Assembly (NCBI GenBank): GCA_002319885.1
Contig: DCFT01000133.1
Coordinates: forward strand, 1 to 8,102
From: Bacteroidales bacterium UBA1797
GTDB taxonomy: Bacteria > Bacteroidota > Bacteroidia > Bacteroidales > VadinHA17
Length of the DNA stretch: 8,102 nt
Reading direction: 5' to 3'
Below are positions 1 to 6,976 of this stretch, piece after piece; position 1 is the stretch's first letter; each line of letters opens with the position of its first letter. Under the pieces are notes generated by a model. The model worked only from the letters and a program-made list of their open reading frames with translations. It was not told the origin of the DNA and searched no databases. A program made the translations under genes and the position numbers.

Positions 1-95
1 AACCTAATTTTTAACTCCGCAAAATTATTTTCGAAAATATTATCTGTAAATTTCTTAAACTCAATTCTAATAGCATTTTTATAAAATGTTATTAT
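1..95. other. Left edge, AT-rich, no gene supported
   Basis: This is the stretch downstream of rsmD. It is very AT-rich. The plus strand is open in frame 1 from the window edge to a TAA at 82-84, and could be the tail of a plus-strand gene lying outside. The minus strand is open from directly after the rsmD stop to the edge, but has no ATG, GTG or TTG in that frame. A small AT-only hairpin (CATTTT 74-79 with AAAATG 83-88) lies just after rsmD and has no GC core, so it is a poor terminator. I cannot assign any gene here. Confidence 0.4.
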
Positions 96-638
96 TCAAG
101 TATTTGCATGCTCAAAGAAGCTAAAATTCACTCCTCCGTAATTCCTGTGTTCAAAAAATAATTCATGACCGGCAAAACTAATATCCCTTGGATGTTCAAG
201 AATGAAAAAACCATCATCTTTAATCAAACCCGCCTGCATAACAAGGTCTGGCAGATCTGGGAGCCATGATAGCTCATACGGTGGATCTGCAAAAACAATA
301 TCGTACTTTACCGAACAGGTTTTTAAATAAGCCCTTACATCAATATGGATAGGCTTCACATTTTGTAAGTCGAGTTCCTTTAATATTCTTTTTATCCCTG
401 ATATATGATTGTAGTCTTTTTCTACAAGATGTACTGTTTTGGCTCCTCTTGAAGCAAATTCGTAACTAATGCTTCCCGTCCCGGAAAAAAGATCCAGTAC
501 ATCAACAGATTCAAAATCAATTCTGTTATTCAGAACGTTAAAAAGACCTTCCCGTGCAAAGTCAGTAGTTGGCCGTGCTTTAAAATTTGAAGGAGGATTG
601 ATCCTCCTTCCTTTATATTTTCCTCCTATGATTCGCAA
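96..638 (-). CDS. rsmD: 16S rRNA (guanine(966)-N(2))-methyltransferase RsmD
   Basis: RsmD uses S-adenosylmethionine to methylate N2 of G966 of 16S rRNA during 30S assembly in the cytoplasm. The 180-residue product has the family layout: the N-terminal RIIGGKYKGRRI block (2-13), RPTTDFAREGLFNVL (22-36), the SAM-binding motif I DLFSGTGS (49-56), an acidic residue ending the second strand (E73), and the catalytic DPPY (118-121). The length fits Bacteroidota RsmD. The start is TTG (636-638). Upstream in frame there is no ATG, GTG or TTG before a stop at 657-659, and the family signature begins at residue 2, so this non-ATG start is well supported. The start lies inside the last codons of the DUF3822 gene (13-base overlap), which suggests translational coupling. 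The stop is TGA at 96-98. Confidence 0.95.
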   Translation of the reverse strand: MRIIGGKYKGRRINPPSNFKARPTTDFAREGLFNVLNNRIDFESVDVLDLFSGTGSISYEFASRGAKTVHLVEKDYNHISGIKRILKELDLQNVKPIHIDVRAYLKTCSVKYDIVFADPPYELSWLPDLPDLVMQAGLIKDDGFFILEHPRDISFAGHELFFEHRNYGGVNFSFFEHANT

Positions 639-1471
639 TCTACAACAGTAAACATATTAATAAACCGATGAAGTTCAGTATCATTGAAGACATAGCTGAA
701 TGTGAAGTTGCCGGATGGTTTGGAAAATTTGATATTTCTCACATATAATGAAAAACTGGATGACAGATCATCATACTTTTCTGTCAGACCACTGAAATAG
801 ATCGTCTCTTCCTGTTTTATTCCCATATTTTTAAATGCGTTCAAAACATAATAAAGTATGTCTGAGATATTCCTGTAAACAAATGAATTACAGAATTTAA
901 GCACGTTGTTATCAAAAACTATCAGGTTAAAAAAATCTCTCTCTACATGAACATGTACATAATTCCCGTTTATACTCTTTCTTATTGAAGAAGTATGGTC
1001 AAGTAAAAGCTTAATATGGTGATGTGGATAAACCCCCGGATAAGTACTGTTAATCAGCTCACTTATTGCTCTGGACATTGAGTAAACCAGAAACGCATCG
1101 GGATCAATTGTTTTATCAACAGAAACAATATTGCCTTCTTCAAGATTGTGATTGAAAGTGAAGTATTCATCTTTTTTGCCGGGATCAAAAAGCGGTGCCG
1201 GAACAAGTGTGAATTTTTGAGTAGGTATTACACAGTGAACCCTCTTGTAGTGCCTTGTCAGAAAATCATCCTTCAGAAGCAGTTCCCTTATCTTGTCAGC
1301 ACCATAGTACATGTTCTCTTCTGCTCCGAACGACCTGATCAGAACGAATTTATTTCTGATTGAATCAAGAAGACAGAATGATAAGCCATCAGTACTTACC
1401 TGGATGCATAACTCGTAGTTTTCAGTAGAGTTTATATCGAGTGTTTCATCAAAGAGTTCCAGGAAAGGCAT
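626..1471 (-). CDS. DUF3822 family protein, function unknown
   Basis: I recognise this 281-residue protein as DUF3822 from its opening, ELFDETLDINSTENYELCIQ, and from its position before rsmD. No activity is established as far as I know. From memory, a Bacteroides family member has an actin-like (ASKHA) ATPase fold; this should be verified. The sequence fits that loosely: two beta-hairpin blocks of the ASKHA type at 21-36 (LCIQVSTDGLSFCLLD) and 172-197 (VHVHVERDFFNLIVFD and following), and a strand-turn ETIYFSGL at 222-229. The glycine- and aspartate-rich phosphate loops of active ASKHA ATPases are not evident, so it may be a degenerate, non-catalytic member. There is no signal peptide or membrane segment. 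The ATG start (1469-1471) matches the usual family N-terminus. Its 3' end overlaps rsmD, and it diverges from the helicase gene across 86 bases. Confidence 0.85.
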   Translation of the reverse strand: MPFLELFDETLDINSTENYELCIQVSTDGLSFCLLDSIRNKFVLIRSFGAEENMYYGADKIRELLLKDDFLTRHYKRVHCVIPTQKFTLVPAPLFDPGKKDEYFTFNHNLEEGNIVSVDKTIDPDAFLVYSMSRAISELINSTYPGVYPHHHIKLLLDHTSSIRKSINGNYVHVHVERDFFNLIVFDNNVLKFCNSFVYRNISDILYYVLNAFKNMGIKQEETIYFSGLTEKYDDLSSSFSLYVRNIKFSKPSGNFTFSYVFNDTELHRFINMFTVVDCES

Positions 1472-1506
1472 TTCTTAATGTTGTCAAGATTGGTTAAGTT
1501 TACAAA

Positions 1507-1514
1507 CAAAAATA
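1507..1514 (-). promoter_or_regulatory. Possible Bacteroidota-type -7 box for DUF3822-rsmD
   Basis: Read on the minus strand, this site is TATTTTTG, an exact fit to the Bacteroidota -7 consensus TAnnTTTG. It sits 35 bases upstream of the DUF3822 start, in the 86-base divergent region. There is no matching TTTG -33 box 18-21 bases further upstream (the minus strand reads ACTG to CAAA there), so only half of the promoter is visible. In AT-rich DNA such a match can arise by chance. I found no acceptable promoter for the divergent helicase gene. Confidence 0.25.
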
Positions 1515-1557
1515 GGAAAAAAAATCCAGCAGCAGTTTGTAATTCTGCTAAATACTC

Positions 1558-2991
1558 ATGAGAGATACAATTATATATAATAATCTGTGTAAGAACCTGG
1601 GCAATACTCCAACAGATGATCAGTCAGAAGCATTAAAGAAAATTGCAGCTTATATTTGTGAGAACAATAATGACGTTATATTCCTGATGACAGGATATGC
1701 TGGTACCGGTAAAACAAGTGTCATAAGTTCTGTTGTAAAAACTCTCGACTCATTGAGGATGCGTTCGGTTCTTCTGGCTCCCACTGGAAGAGCCGCAAAG
1801 GTTCTTGCCTCATATTCCGGAAGACCAGCATTTACTATACATAAGAAGATATACAGACAAAAATCCTCAAAGGATGGACTAGGAAGCTTTTCACTTGACA
1901 GAAACCTTCATAAGGATACTTTTTTCATTGTCGATGAAGCATCGATGGTATCAAATAATTCAGGTGATTCTTCATTGTTTGGCAGTGGCAGGCTTCTCGA
2001 TGACCTGATTGAATATGTTTATTCTGGTAATGAATGCAAACTTATTATTGTAGGCGATCTGGCCCAGCTTCCACCAGTAGGGTCAAATGTGAGTCCTGCT
2101 CTCAATAATGAAACTCTTTGTGAATATGGATTCGGATTGATATCCTGTGAACTTAAACAGGTCGTACGGCAGAGTGAAACATCAGGTGTTCTTATGAATG
2201 CAACCCGTGTACGTCTGCAGGTTGCTGGAAATAACCTGGTTCACCCGGCACTTGATTGTATTAATTATAAGGATATGATTAGGATAACGGGAGAAGAGTT
2301 AATAGATGAGATCTCTACTGCATATGGAATGTGCGGAATGGAAGGCACAATAATAGTTGTCAATTCAAATAAACAGGCGAACCGGTACAACCAGGGGATC
2401 CGTAATAAAATCTTTTTCCGGGAAGAAGAAATTAGTTCCGGCGATATGATAATGGTGGTAAAGAATAACTATTTTATTATTGATGAAGAAGAAGATGGTG
2501 CAGGATTTATTGCAAACGGCGATATAGCCGAGGTGAAAAAAATAAGGAAATATGAAGAGAGATATGGGTTCCATTTTGCTGATATGGTACTTAAATTTCC
2601 GGATTATAACCTCGAAATTGAAGCCAAGGTTATGATGGATGTTTTGCATCTCGATACACCTGCCCTGCCATCTGAAAAAAATAAAGAACTTTTTCAGAAT
2701 ATATTGGCTGACAATCTTAATATTAAGAGCAGGAGAAAACAGTATGAAGCGGTAAAAAATAATCCTTATTTCAATGCTCTGCAGATAAAATTTGCGTATG
2801 CTGTTACATGTCACAAAGCACAGGGTGGACAATGGGAGAGAGTTTTTATTGACCAGGGAATGTTCAACAGGAATGAAATCACTTTAGATTACCTGCGTTG
2901 GTTCTATACAGCACTTACGCGGTCAACCGATAAGGTTTACCTTGTGAATTTTGCAGAAGAATTTTTTAGTTCCCCCGATCTCAAAGATTAG
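1558..2991 (+). CDS. SF1B RecD/Dda-like ATP-dependent DNA helicase
   Basis: This 477-residue cytoplasmic helicase couples ATP hydrolysis to DNA unwinding, most likely 5'-3' as in the RecD/Dda group. Visible motifs in order: a Q-like segment near Q22; Walker A GYAGTGKT (46-53); motif Ia LAPTGRAAKVL (73-83); Walker B IVDEASM (124-130); motif III GDLAQLPPVG (166-175); motif IV VVRQ (202-205); then the C-terminal UvrD_C_2-type region with YAVTCHKAQGGQWERVFID (414-432) and motif VI YTALTRS (450-456). It lacks the N-terminal extension of RecD2, and neither recB nor recC is nearby, so it is probably a stand-alone helicase and not RecBCD RecD. The ATG start leaves a short N-terminus before the Q region, as in Bacteroidota relatives. 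No Shine-Dalgarno sequence is evident. Its exact cellular role is not shown by the sequence. Confidence 0.92.
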   Translation: MRDTIIYNNLCKNLGNTPTDDQSEALKKIAAYICENNNDVIFLMTGYAGTGKTSVISSVVKTLDSLRMRSVLLAPTGRAAKVLASYSGRPAFTIHKKIYRQKSSKDGLGSFSLDRNLHKDTFFIVDEASMVSNNSGDSSLFGSGRLLDDLIEYVYSGNECKLIIVGDLAQLPPVGSNVSPALNNETLCEYGFGLISCELKQVVRQSETSGVLMNATRVRLQVAGNNLVHPALDCINYKDMIRITGEELIDEISTAYGMCGMEGTIIVVNSNKQANRYNQGIRNKIFFREEEISSGDMIMVVKNNYFIIDEEEDGAGFIANGDIAEVKKIRKYEERYGFHFADMVLKFPDYNLEIEAKVMMDVLHLDTPALPSEKNKELFQNILADNLNIKSRRKQYEAVKNNPYFNALQIKFAYAVTCHKAQGGQWERVFIDQGMFNRNEITLDYLRWFYTALTRSTDKVYLVNFAEEFFSSPDLKD

Positions 2992-3070
2992 TCAGATCTC
3001 TGAGGATGATCCTGAATAATCTGTTTCTCAGGTTGGCAATATTGCTTGAATTATTAAATATGATACAACT

Positions 3071-3487
3071 ATGAAATCCTATCGGAAAGAACTCTGGTTT
3101 GAAACATCCACAAGAAGGGCTTTCATTAATATCACTGGTCAGGTAGAGAATTGTCTCTATGAAAGTGGAATTAAGGAAGGCATAGTACTGGTTAATGCCA
3201 TGCATATTACCGCCAGCGTATTTATCAATGACGATGAATCAGGTCTGCATCACGACTTTGAAGTATGGCTGGAGAAACTTGCTCCGGAAAAGCCATATTC
3301 ACAATATAAACATAATGGATTTGAGGACAACGCTGACGCTCATATCAAACGTACCGTTATGGGTAGGGAAGTAGTTGTGGCTGTTACAGATAGCAAACTT
3401 GATTTCGGTCCATGGGAACAGATATTTTACGGGGAGTTTGATGGGAAAAGAAGGAAAAGAGTACTCGTTAAAATCATTGGAGACTAA
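3071..3487 (+). CDS. yjbQ: YjbQ/UPF0047 family protein (secondary thiamine-phosphate synthase)
   Basis: This 138-residue protein covers the whole YjbQ/UPF0047 domain. E. coli YjbQ has weak thiamine-phosphate synthase activity, which is the source of the family name; the physiological reaction remains uncertain. Conserved features: HITASVFINDDESGLHHD (45-62, with H45, E56, H60, H61 and D62 as candidate metal or active-site residues), Y79-x-HN (81-82), EDNADAHIKRT (85-95), and the family C-terminal block around DFGPWEQIFYGEFDG (111-125). The ATG is the first start after an in-frame stop at 3047-3049. It follows the helicase gene by 79 bases on the same strand and may be co-transcribed or have its own promoter; neither is clear. 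No thiamine biosynthesis gene or TPP riboswitch lies nearby. Confidence 0.9.
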   Translation: MKSYRKELWFETSTRRAFINITGQVENCLYESGIKEGIVLVNAMHITASVFINDDESGLHHDFEVWLEKLAPEKPYSQYKHNGFEDNADAHIKRTVMGREVVVAVTDSKLDFGPWEQIFYGEFDGKRRKRVLVKIIGD

Positions 3488-3509
3488 AGGCAATCCATAA
3501 ACCACAAAT

Positions 3510-3545
3510 CGAAGCGAAGCGAAGATCCCTACCGAAGCGTTGGGA
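3510..3545. repeat. CGAAG tandem plus imperfect palindrome
   Basis: Three perfect tandem copies of CGAAG (3510-3524) are followed at once by an imperfect inverted repeat at 3526-3545: TCCC pairs with GGGA, a T:T mismatch follows, then AC pairs with GT around a loop that holds a fourth CGAAG (3533-3537). This could be an extragenic palindromic unit. There is no T-run next to it, so it does not look like an intrinsic terminator. Confidence 0.5.
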
Positions 3546-3574
3546 GGTTACAAAGGCTCAAATCCAAAGGTCGC

Positions 3575-3602
3575 AAAGTAACATCGGTCTTTTACTTTTT
3601 TT
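3575..3602 (+). terminator. Weak intrinsic terminator candidate after yjbQ
   Basis: AAAGTAA (3575-3581) can pair with TTACTTT (3592-3598) around a 10-base loop, and a T-run continues to 3602, so seven T in a row end the element. The stem has only one G-C pair, which makes it weak. It lies 88 bases after the yjbQ stop and has the right orientation for plus-strand transcripts. Confidence 0.3.
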
Positions 3603-3734
3603 ATCAGAGACTTTCCTGAAGTTACAAGTAGTCAGATTTTATGGATTTTTCTCTGTAAAACTTCGTGGATCTCTATAAATCTCTTGAACATTTTTTTTTT
3701 GGAACTTAGTTCATAGACCTTTGTGCTCTTTGTG

Positions 3735-3754
3735 CCTGCCTGCCGGTAGGCAGG
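3735..3754. repeat. 20-base GC-rich palindrome (REP-like)
   Basis: The sequence CCTGCCTGCC/GGTAGGCAGG folds end to end, with nine Watson-Crick pairs and one G-T wobble (3742 with 3747) and no loop to speak of. It is strikingly GC-rich against its AT-rich surroundings. It sits 17 bases after the mutase stop but has no T-run on either side, so it resembles a dispersed extragenic palindrome more than a rho-independent terminator. It may still block 3' exonucleases or pause transcription between the two convergent units. Confidence 0.6.
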
Positions 3755-3771
3755 GTTATTGAATTTCATCA

Positions 3772-5505
3772 TCACTGCAATTTCATATCTGAAATGATGT
3801 CGCTTATTCTTTTATCAAGGATTTTTTCGGTTTCTTCAAATTTATCTATTGATACCAGTTTAGAATTAACACTGAAGTAGAACTTAATTTTTGGTTCTGT
3901 CCCTGAAGGTCTCACAGATATTTTTGAACCGTCAGCAAGGATAAACTGCAGAACATCCGACTTTATAAGACTGATTTTTGTTTTTGTCCCCTTAAGAATA
4001 TCATAAGAAACCTGTTTTTCATAGTCATTTACCTGAACTACCCTGCTATTGTTGATCATTTCAGGAGGATTATTCCTGTAACCTGTCATCATAGCTTTTA
4101 TTTCATCAGCTCCTTCTTTCCCTTTTCTGACAATATTTATGAGTTTTTCCTTATAGAAACCATATTTAACATAAATATCAAGAAGAAGCTCAAAAACAGA
4201 CATCCCATGGTCTTTTGCCCATGCAGCAGCCTCTGCAGCCAGTGCACATGATGCTACTGCATCTTTATCCCTTACATAATCACCCGGCAGAAAGCCATAA
4301 CTCTCTTCTCCGCCGCCAATATACTTTTTAGTCGCTTCATTTTCCCTGATGTGCTCTGCGAAGAACTTAAATCCTGTTAAAACATTTACATATTCTACAT
4401 TATATGCTTCAGCAATCTTTTCTATGAGATCTGATGTAACAATAGTCTTAATTATGTACTCGTTGCCTTTATACTTATTTCTTTCTTTAAATTGTGAAAG
4501 GATGTACCATACAAGAATAACGCCAGTCTGATTTCCATTGAGAAGAATGAATTCTCCTTTTCTGTTTTTTACAGCCAGGCCAAGTCTGTCTGCATCAGGA
4601 TCAGTGGCCATTACAAGCTCGGCATTTGTTTCAACTGCTTTTTTAAGAGCGAGCTTCAGTGCATCTGGTTCCTCGGGATTAGGCGATTTAACAGTGGGAA
4701 AGTTACCATCCGGGGCGTCTTGTTCCGGTACGCTTATGATGTTTTTGAATCCGAACAGCTTCAATGCCTGAGGAACAAGGGTTATTCCTGTTCCATGAAT
4801 AGGAGTATAGACGATTGGAATTTCATTATACTTTTTAATTATTTCAGGATTAAGACTCATTTTATGCACTTCTTTAAGAAAGAGCTCATCGGTCTCCTTT
4901 CCAATGATTTTTATCTTTTCCTTTTTGCCATTGAACTTAATATCATTAATAGAGGTTATTTTTCTTACCTCATCAATAATCGCTTCATCATGAGGGGCTA
5001 CAACCTGACCTCCATCATCCCAGTAAGCTTTGTATCCGTTGTATTCCGGAGGATTATGTGAAGCTGTAATTACAACACCACTCTGACATTTATAATGCCT
5101 TATCGCAAATGAAAGTTCCGGAGTAGGACGCAAAGCTTCAAAGAGATAAACTTCAAATCCGTTAGCAGAAAAGATGTTTGCTGTTGTTTCGGCGAAATAT
5201 CGGCTATTGTTGCGGCAGTCGTGAGCTATTGCCACCTTTATGCCTGAATTTCCACGCTGTTTGATAATGTAATTTGCCAGGCCCTGAGTAGCCATACCAA
5301 GAGTATAGATATTCATCCTGTTTGTACCAGCACCCATTATACCCCTTAGTCCTCCTGTACCAAACTCGAGATCCTGGTAAAATGCATCAATAAGCTTCTT
5401 TTCGTCTTTTTCAAGCATTTCGCGAACCTCATCGCGTGTCGCAGCATTGAATTCTTTGCCAAGCCAGTTTTCGGCCCTTGTCCTGATTTCAGCTAATGAT
5501 AACAT
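3772..5505 (-). CDS. Phospho-sugar mutase (phosphoglucomutase/phosphomannomutase)
   Basis: A 577-residue alpha-D-phosphohexomutase of the long PGM2/PgcA-like branch. It probably interconverts glucose-6-P and glucose-1-P through a phosphoserine intermediate, possibly also acting on mannose phosphates. Key sites: substrate/phosphate region GTGGLRG (49-55); the catalytic serine loop TASHNP with S149; the Mg-binding DPDADR (D302, D304, D306); the sugar-binding loop GGGEESYG (397-404); and the C-terminal phosphate-binding RPSGTEPK (532-539). All four domains are present and the length is normal. The start matches family N-termini. It begins 13 bases after the rfbD stop, so it is the last gene of the rfbACD operon, where it would supply glucose-1-P to RfbA. 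The sequence does not decide between glucose and mannose specificity. Confidence 0.93.
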   Translation of the reverse strand: MLSLAEIRTRAENWLGKEFNAATRDEVREMLEKDEKKLIDAFYQDLEFGTGGLRGIMGAGTNRMNIYTLGMATQGLANYIIKQRGNSGIKVAIAHDCRNNSRYFAETTANIFSANGFEVYLFEALRPTPELSFAIRHYKCQSGVVITASHNPPEYNGYKAYWDDGGQVVAPHDEAIIDEVRKITSINDIKFNGKKEKIKIIGKETDELFLKEVHKMSLNPEIIKKYNEIPIVYTPIHGTGITLVPQALKLFGFKNIISVPEQDAPDGNFPTVKSPNPEEPDALKLALKKAVETNAELVMATDPDADRLGLAVKNRKGEFILLNGNQTGVILVWYILSQFKERNKYKGNEYIIKTIVTSDLIEKIAEAYNVEYVNVLTGFKFFAEHIRENEATKKYIGGGEESYGFLPGDYVRDKDAVASCALAAEAAAWAKDHGMSVFELLLDIYVKYGFYKEKLINIVRKGKEGADEIKAMMTGYRNNPPEMINNSRVVQVNDYEKQVSYDILKGTKTKISLIKSDVLQFILADGSKISVRPSGTEPKIKFYFSVNSKLVSIDKFEETEKILDKRISDIISDMKLQ

Positions 5506-5518
5506 AATAGTATAGTTA

Positions 5519-6382
5519 TTATAAGAGTTTCATACATTTAATAAAACTGGTCCTCCAGTGAGGAATTGAAAGCCCGTAATTTTCCTTTATTTTACTTTTA
5601 TTCATTACGGAATATACCGGTCTGTGTGCTTTTTGCCCGAAATCTTTCGTAAGAACTGGCAGCACTTTGCATGTAAGCCCTGCTTCATTGATAATTTCAC
5701 TGGCAAAGTCGAACCATGTACAAACACCTTCATTTGAATAATTATAAATCCCGGGATGCATTGCTATCTGATTCCGTATTACACCTGACACTATGCTCAT
5801 TAGTGCTTCAGCAAGATCTGCTGCATATGTAGGGGTTCCGGTCTGGTCAAATACTACATTCAAGGTTTCCTTTTCAGAGCCATGCCGGAGAATAGTTTTT
5901 ACGAAATTATTGCCAAATGAAGAATAGAGCCAGGAAGTCCTGATGATCATTGATCCCTGGTGAAGCAATGCATAATTCTCACCTGCCAGTTTTGACCTGC
6001 CATAAGCCGAAGAGGGATTTGGAGCTACTTCCTCGCTGTAGGGCACATTTGATAGTCCGTCGTATACATAATCAGATGATAAATGAATGAACCTGCACTT
6101 GGAACCCTTTATGACTTCAGTTATATTCTTTACCCCGGTTCCATTTATAAGCATCGCCTTTTCGGGTTCGGTTTCCGCCTGGTCAACGAGATTATATGCT
6201 GCGCAATTAATTATCCAGTCGGGTTTCGATTTGTTAATAAATTCTGAAGTCTGATCGTAGCTTGTTATATCGAGTGAATCTGTATCTGTAAAAATGAAAT
6301 CATATCCGTAAAATTTTTTTGAAACAACATTTAGCTCATTTCCAAGCTGTCCTTTAGCCCCGGTTATTAATATTATCGCCAT
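5519..6382 (-). CDS. rfbD: dTDP-4-dehydrorhamnose reductase
   Basis: RfbD (RmlD) catalyses the last step of dTDP-L-rhamnose synthesis, the NAD(P)H-dependent reduction of dTDP-4-keto-L-rhamnose. The 287-residue protein is an extended short-chain dehydrogenase: the Rossmann motif GAKGQLG (8-14), NCAAYNLVDQAE (59-70, usually NAAAYTAVDKAE), SSDYVYDG (102-109), the catalytic pair Y127-xxx-K131, RTSWLYS (148-154), DQTGTPTYAADLA (179-191) and RPVYS (254-258). The catalytic threonine of Salmonella RmlD corresponds here to serine 103, which keeps the hydroxyl. An AGGAAA sequence 6 bases before the ATG is one of the few Shine-Dalgarno-like sites in the window. It lies 17 bases after rfbC and 13 before the mutase, so it is within the operon. 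Confidence 0.95.
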   Translation of the reverse strand: MAIILITGAKGQLGNELNVVSKKFYGYDFIFTDTDSLDITSYDQTSEFINKSKPDWIINCAAYNLVDQAETEPEKAMLINGTGVKNITEVIKGSKCRFIHLSSDYVYDGLSNVPYSEEVAPNPSSAYGRSKLAGENYALLHQGSMIIRTSWLYSSFGNNFVKTILRHGSEKETLNVVFDQTGTPTYAADLAEALMSIVSGVIRNQIAMHPGIYNYSNEGVCTWFDFASEIINEAGLTCKVLPVLTKDFGQKAHRPVYSVMNKSKIKENYGLSIPHWRTSFIKCMKLL

Positions 6383-6399
6383 AGGTATTTCCTGTATTT

Positions 6400-6948
6400 C
6401 TAAAAATTTATTTCAGCATCTTTCATCATGGGTTGTGCAAGGTCCTTCTGACTTATTATTGGAGTTGTGGAACCTAATTTCCAATAAATGTCGAGCGATG
6501 GATCATTAATGTTTATCCCCCTTTCATATTCAGGGTTATAAACATTATCACACTTGTATTGTATAATGGCTGTTTCGCTTAAAACTGAAAAACCATGCGC
6601 AAAACCATGAGGTATAAACAGCTGATCCTTATTTTCAGAGTCGAGTTCAATACCGAACCATTTTCCTGATGTCAGGGAGTCTTTTCTTAAATCAAGAGCC
6701 ACATCCAATATTTTACCCATCACAACTCTTATAAGTTTTGCCTGTGGAAAAGGATTTAACTGATAATGCATTCCTCTGATCACACCTTTTACAGACTTTG
6801 ATTCATTGTCTTGTATCGGATTGAAAAAGATACCTGTTTTCTCAAAGATAACCTGATTGTAACTTTCAAAAAAGTAGCCTCTTGTATCAGTATAGATGAT
6901 TGGTTTTATTATAATCAGTCCTTTGAACCCTGTTTCAACGATTTTCAT
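6400..6948 (-). CDS. rfbC: dTDP-4-dehydrorhamnose 3,5-epimerase
   Basis: RfbC (RmlC) epimerises C3 and C5 of dTDP-4-keto-6-deoxyglucose before RfbD reduces it. The 182-residue cupin has the family marks: DTRGYFFESY (21-30), QDNESKS (46-52), GVIRGMHYQ (55-63) with catalytic H61, K71 (in QAKLIRV), and IPHGFAHGF (112-120), followed by Y131 and Y138 in the YKCDNVYNPEYERGI segment. The length is typical. The stop is TAG at 6400-6402. It follows rfbA by 28 bases and precedes rfbD by 17, in the same operon and in pathway order. No Shine-Dalgarno sequence precedes the ATG; the leader is A/T-rich, as is usual in Bacteroidota. Confidence 0.96.
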   Translation of the reverse strand: MKIVETGFKGLIIIKPIIYTDTRGYFFESYNQVIFEKTGIFFNPIQDNESKSVKGVIRGMHYQLNPFPQAKLIRVVMGKILDVALDLRKDSLTSGKWFGIELDSENKDQLFIPHGFAHGFSVLSETAIIQYKCDNVYNPEYERGININDPSLDIYWKLGSTTPIISQKDLAQPMMKDAEINF

Positions 6949-6976
6949 TTTATAAAAACATTAACTTTAATTCTTC

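Larger units (their letters stand above)
3488..3771. other. Convergent intergenic region built of short degenerate repeats
   Basis: These 284 bases lie between the ends of yjbQ and the mutase gene and contain no gene. From left to right: a CGAAG tandem (3510-3524) and imperfect palindrome (3526-3545); CAAAG repeats on the plus strand (3551, 3565, 3574); a weak terminator-like hairpin (3575-3602); TCTCTGTAAAACTTCG-like decayed repeats (about 3649-3689); a run of ten T (3691-3700); two CTTTGTG repeats at 9-base spacing (3719-3732), which are CAAAG in the opposite orientation; and a 20-base palindrome (3735-3754). From general experience, such material is frequent between Bacteroidota genes. Confidence 0.6.

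Noticed and set aside
2365..2832. 155-residue reading frame on the minus strand inside the helicase gene
   Set aside because: It is antisense to the conserved C-terminal part of the helicase; its composition (Ile/Phe/His-rich) and lack of recognisable motifs mark it as a shadow.
3000..3032. Hairpin/terminator between helicase and yjbQ
   Set aside because: Only 5-base matches (CTGAG/CTCAG or CCTGA/TCAGG) that exclude each other, with no T-run; not enough to call.
2992..3070. TPP riboswitch ahead of yjbQ
   Set aside because: The 79 bases lack the conserved CTGAGA and ACCTG-type core elements in the right arrangement, and no thiamine gene is nearby.
3691..3700. Run of ten T as an intrinsic terminator
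   Set aside because: No GC-rich stem directly precedes it on the plus strand, and it lies about 200 bases after the yjbQ stop.
3488..3771. Insertion sequence remnant
   Set aside because: No transposase fragment in any frame and no clear long terminal inverted repeats; only short repeats are visible.
4720..5061. 113-residue plus-strand reading frame within the mutase gene
   Set aside because: It lies antisense to well-conserved mutase sequence and has no recognisable domain.
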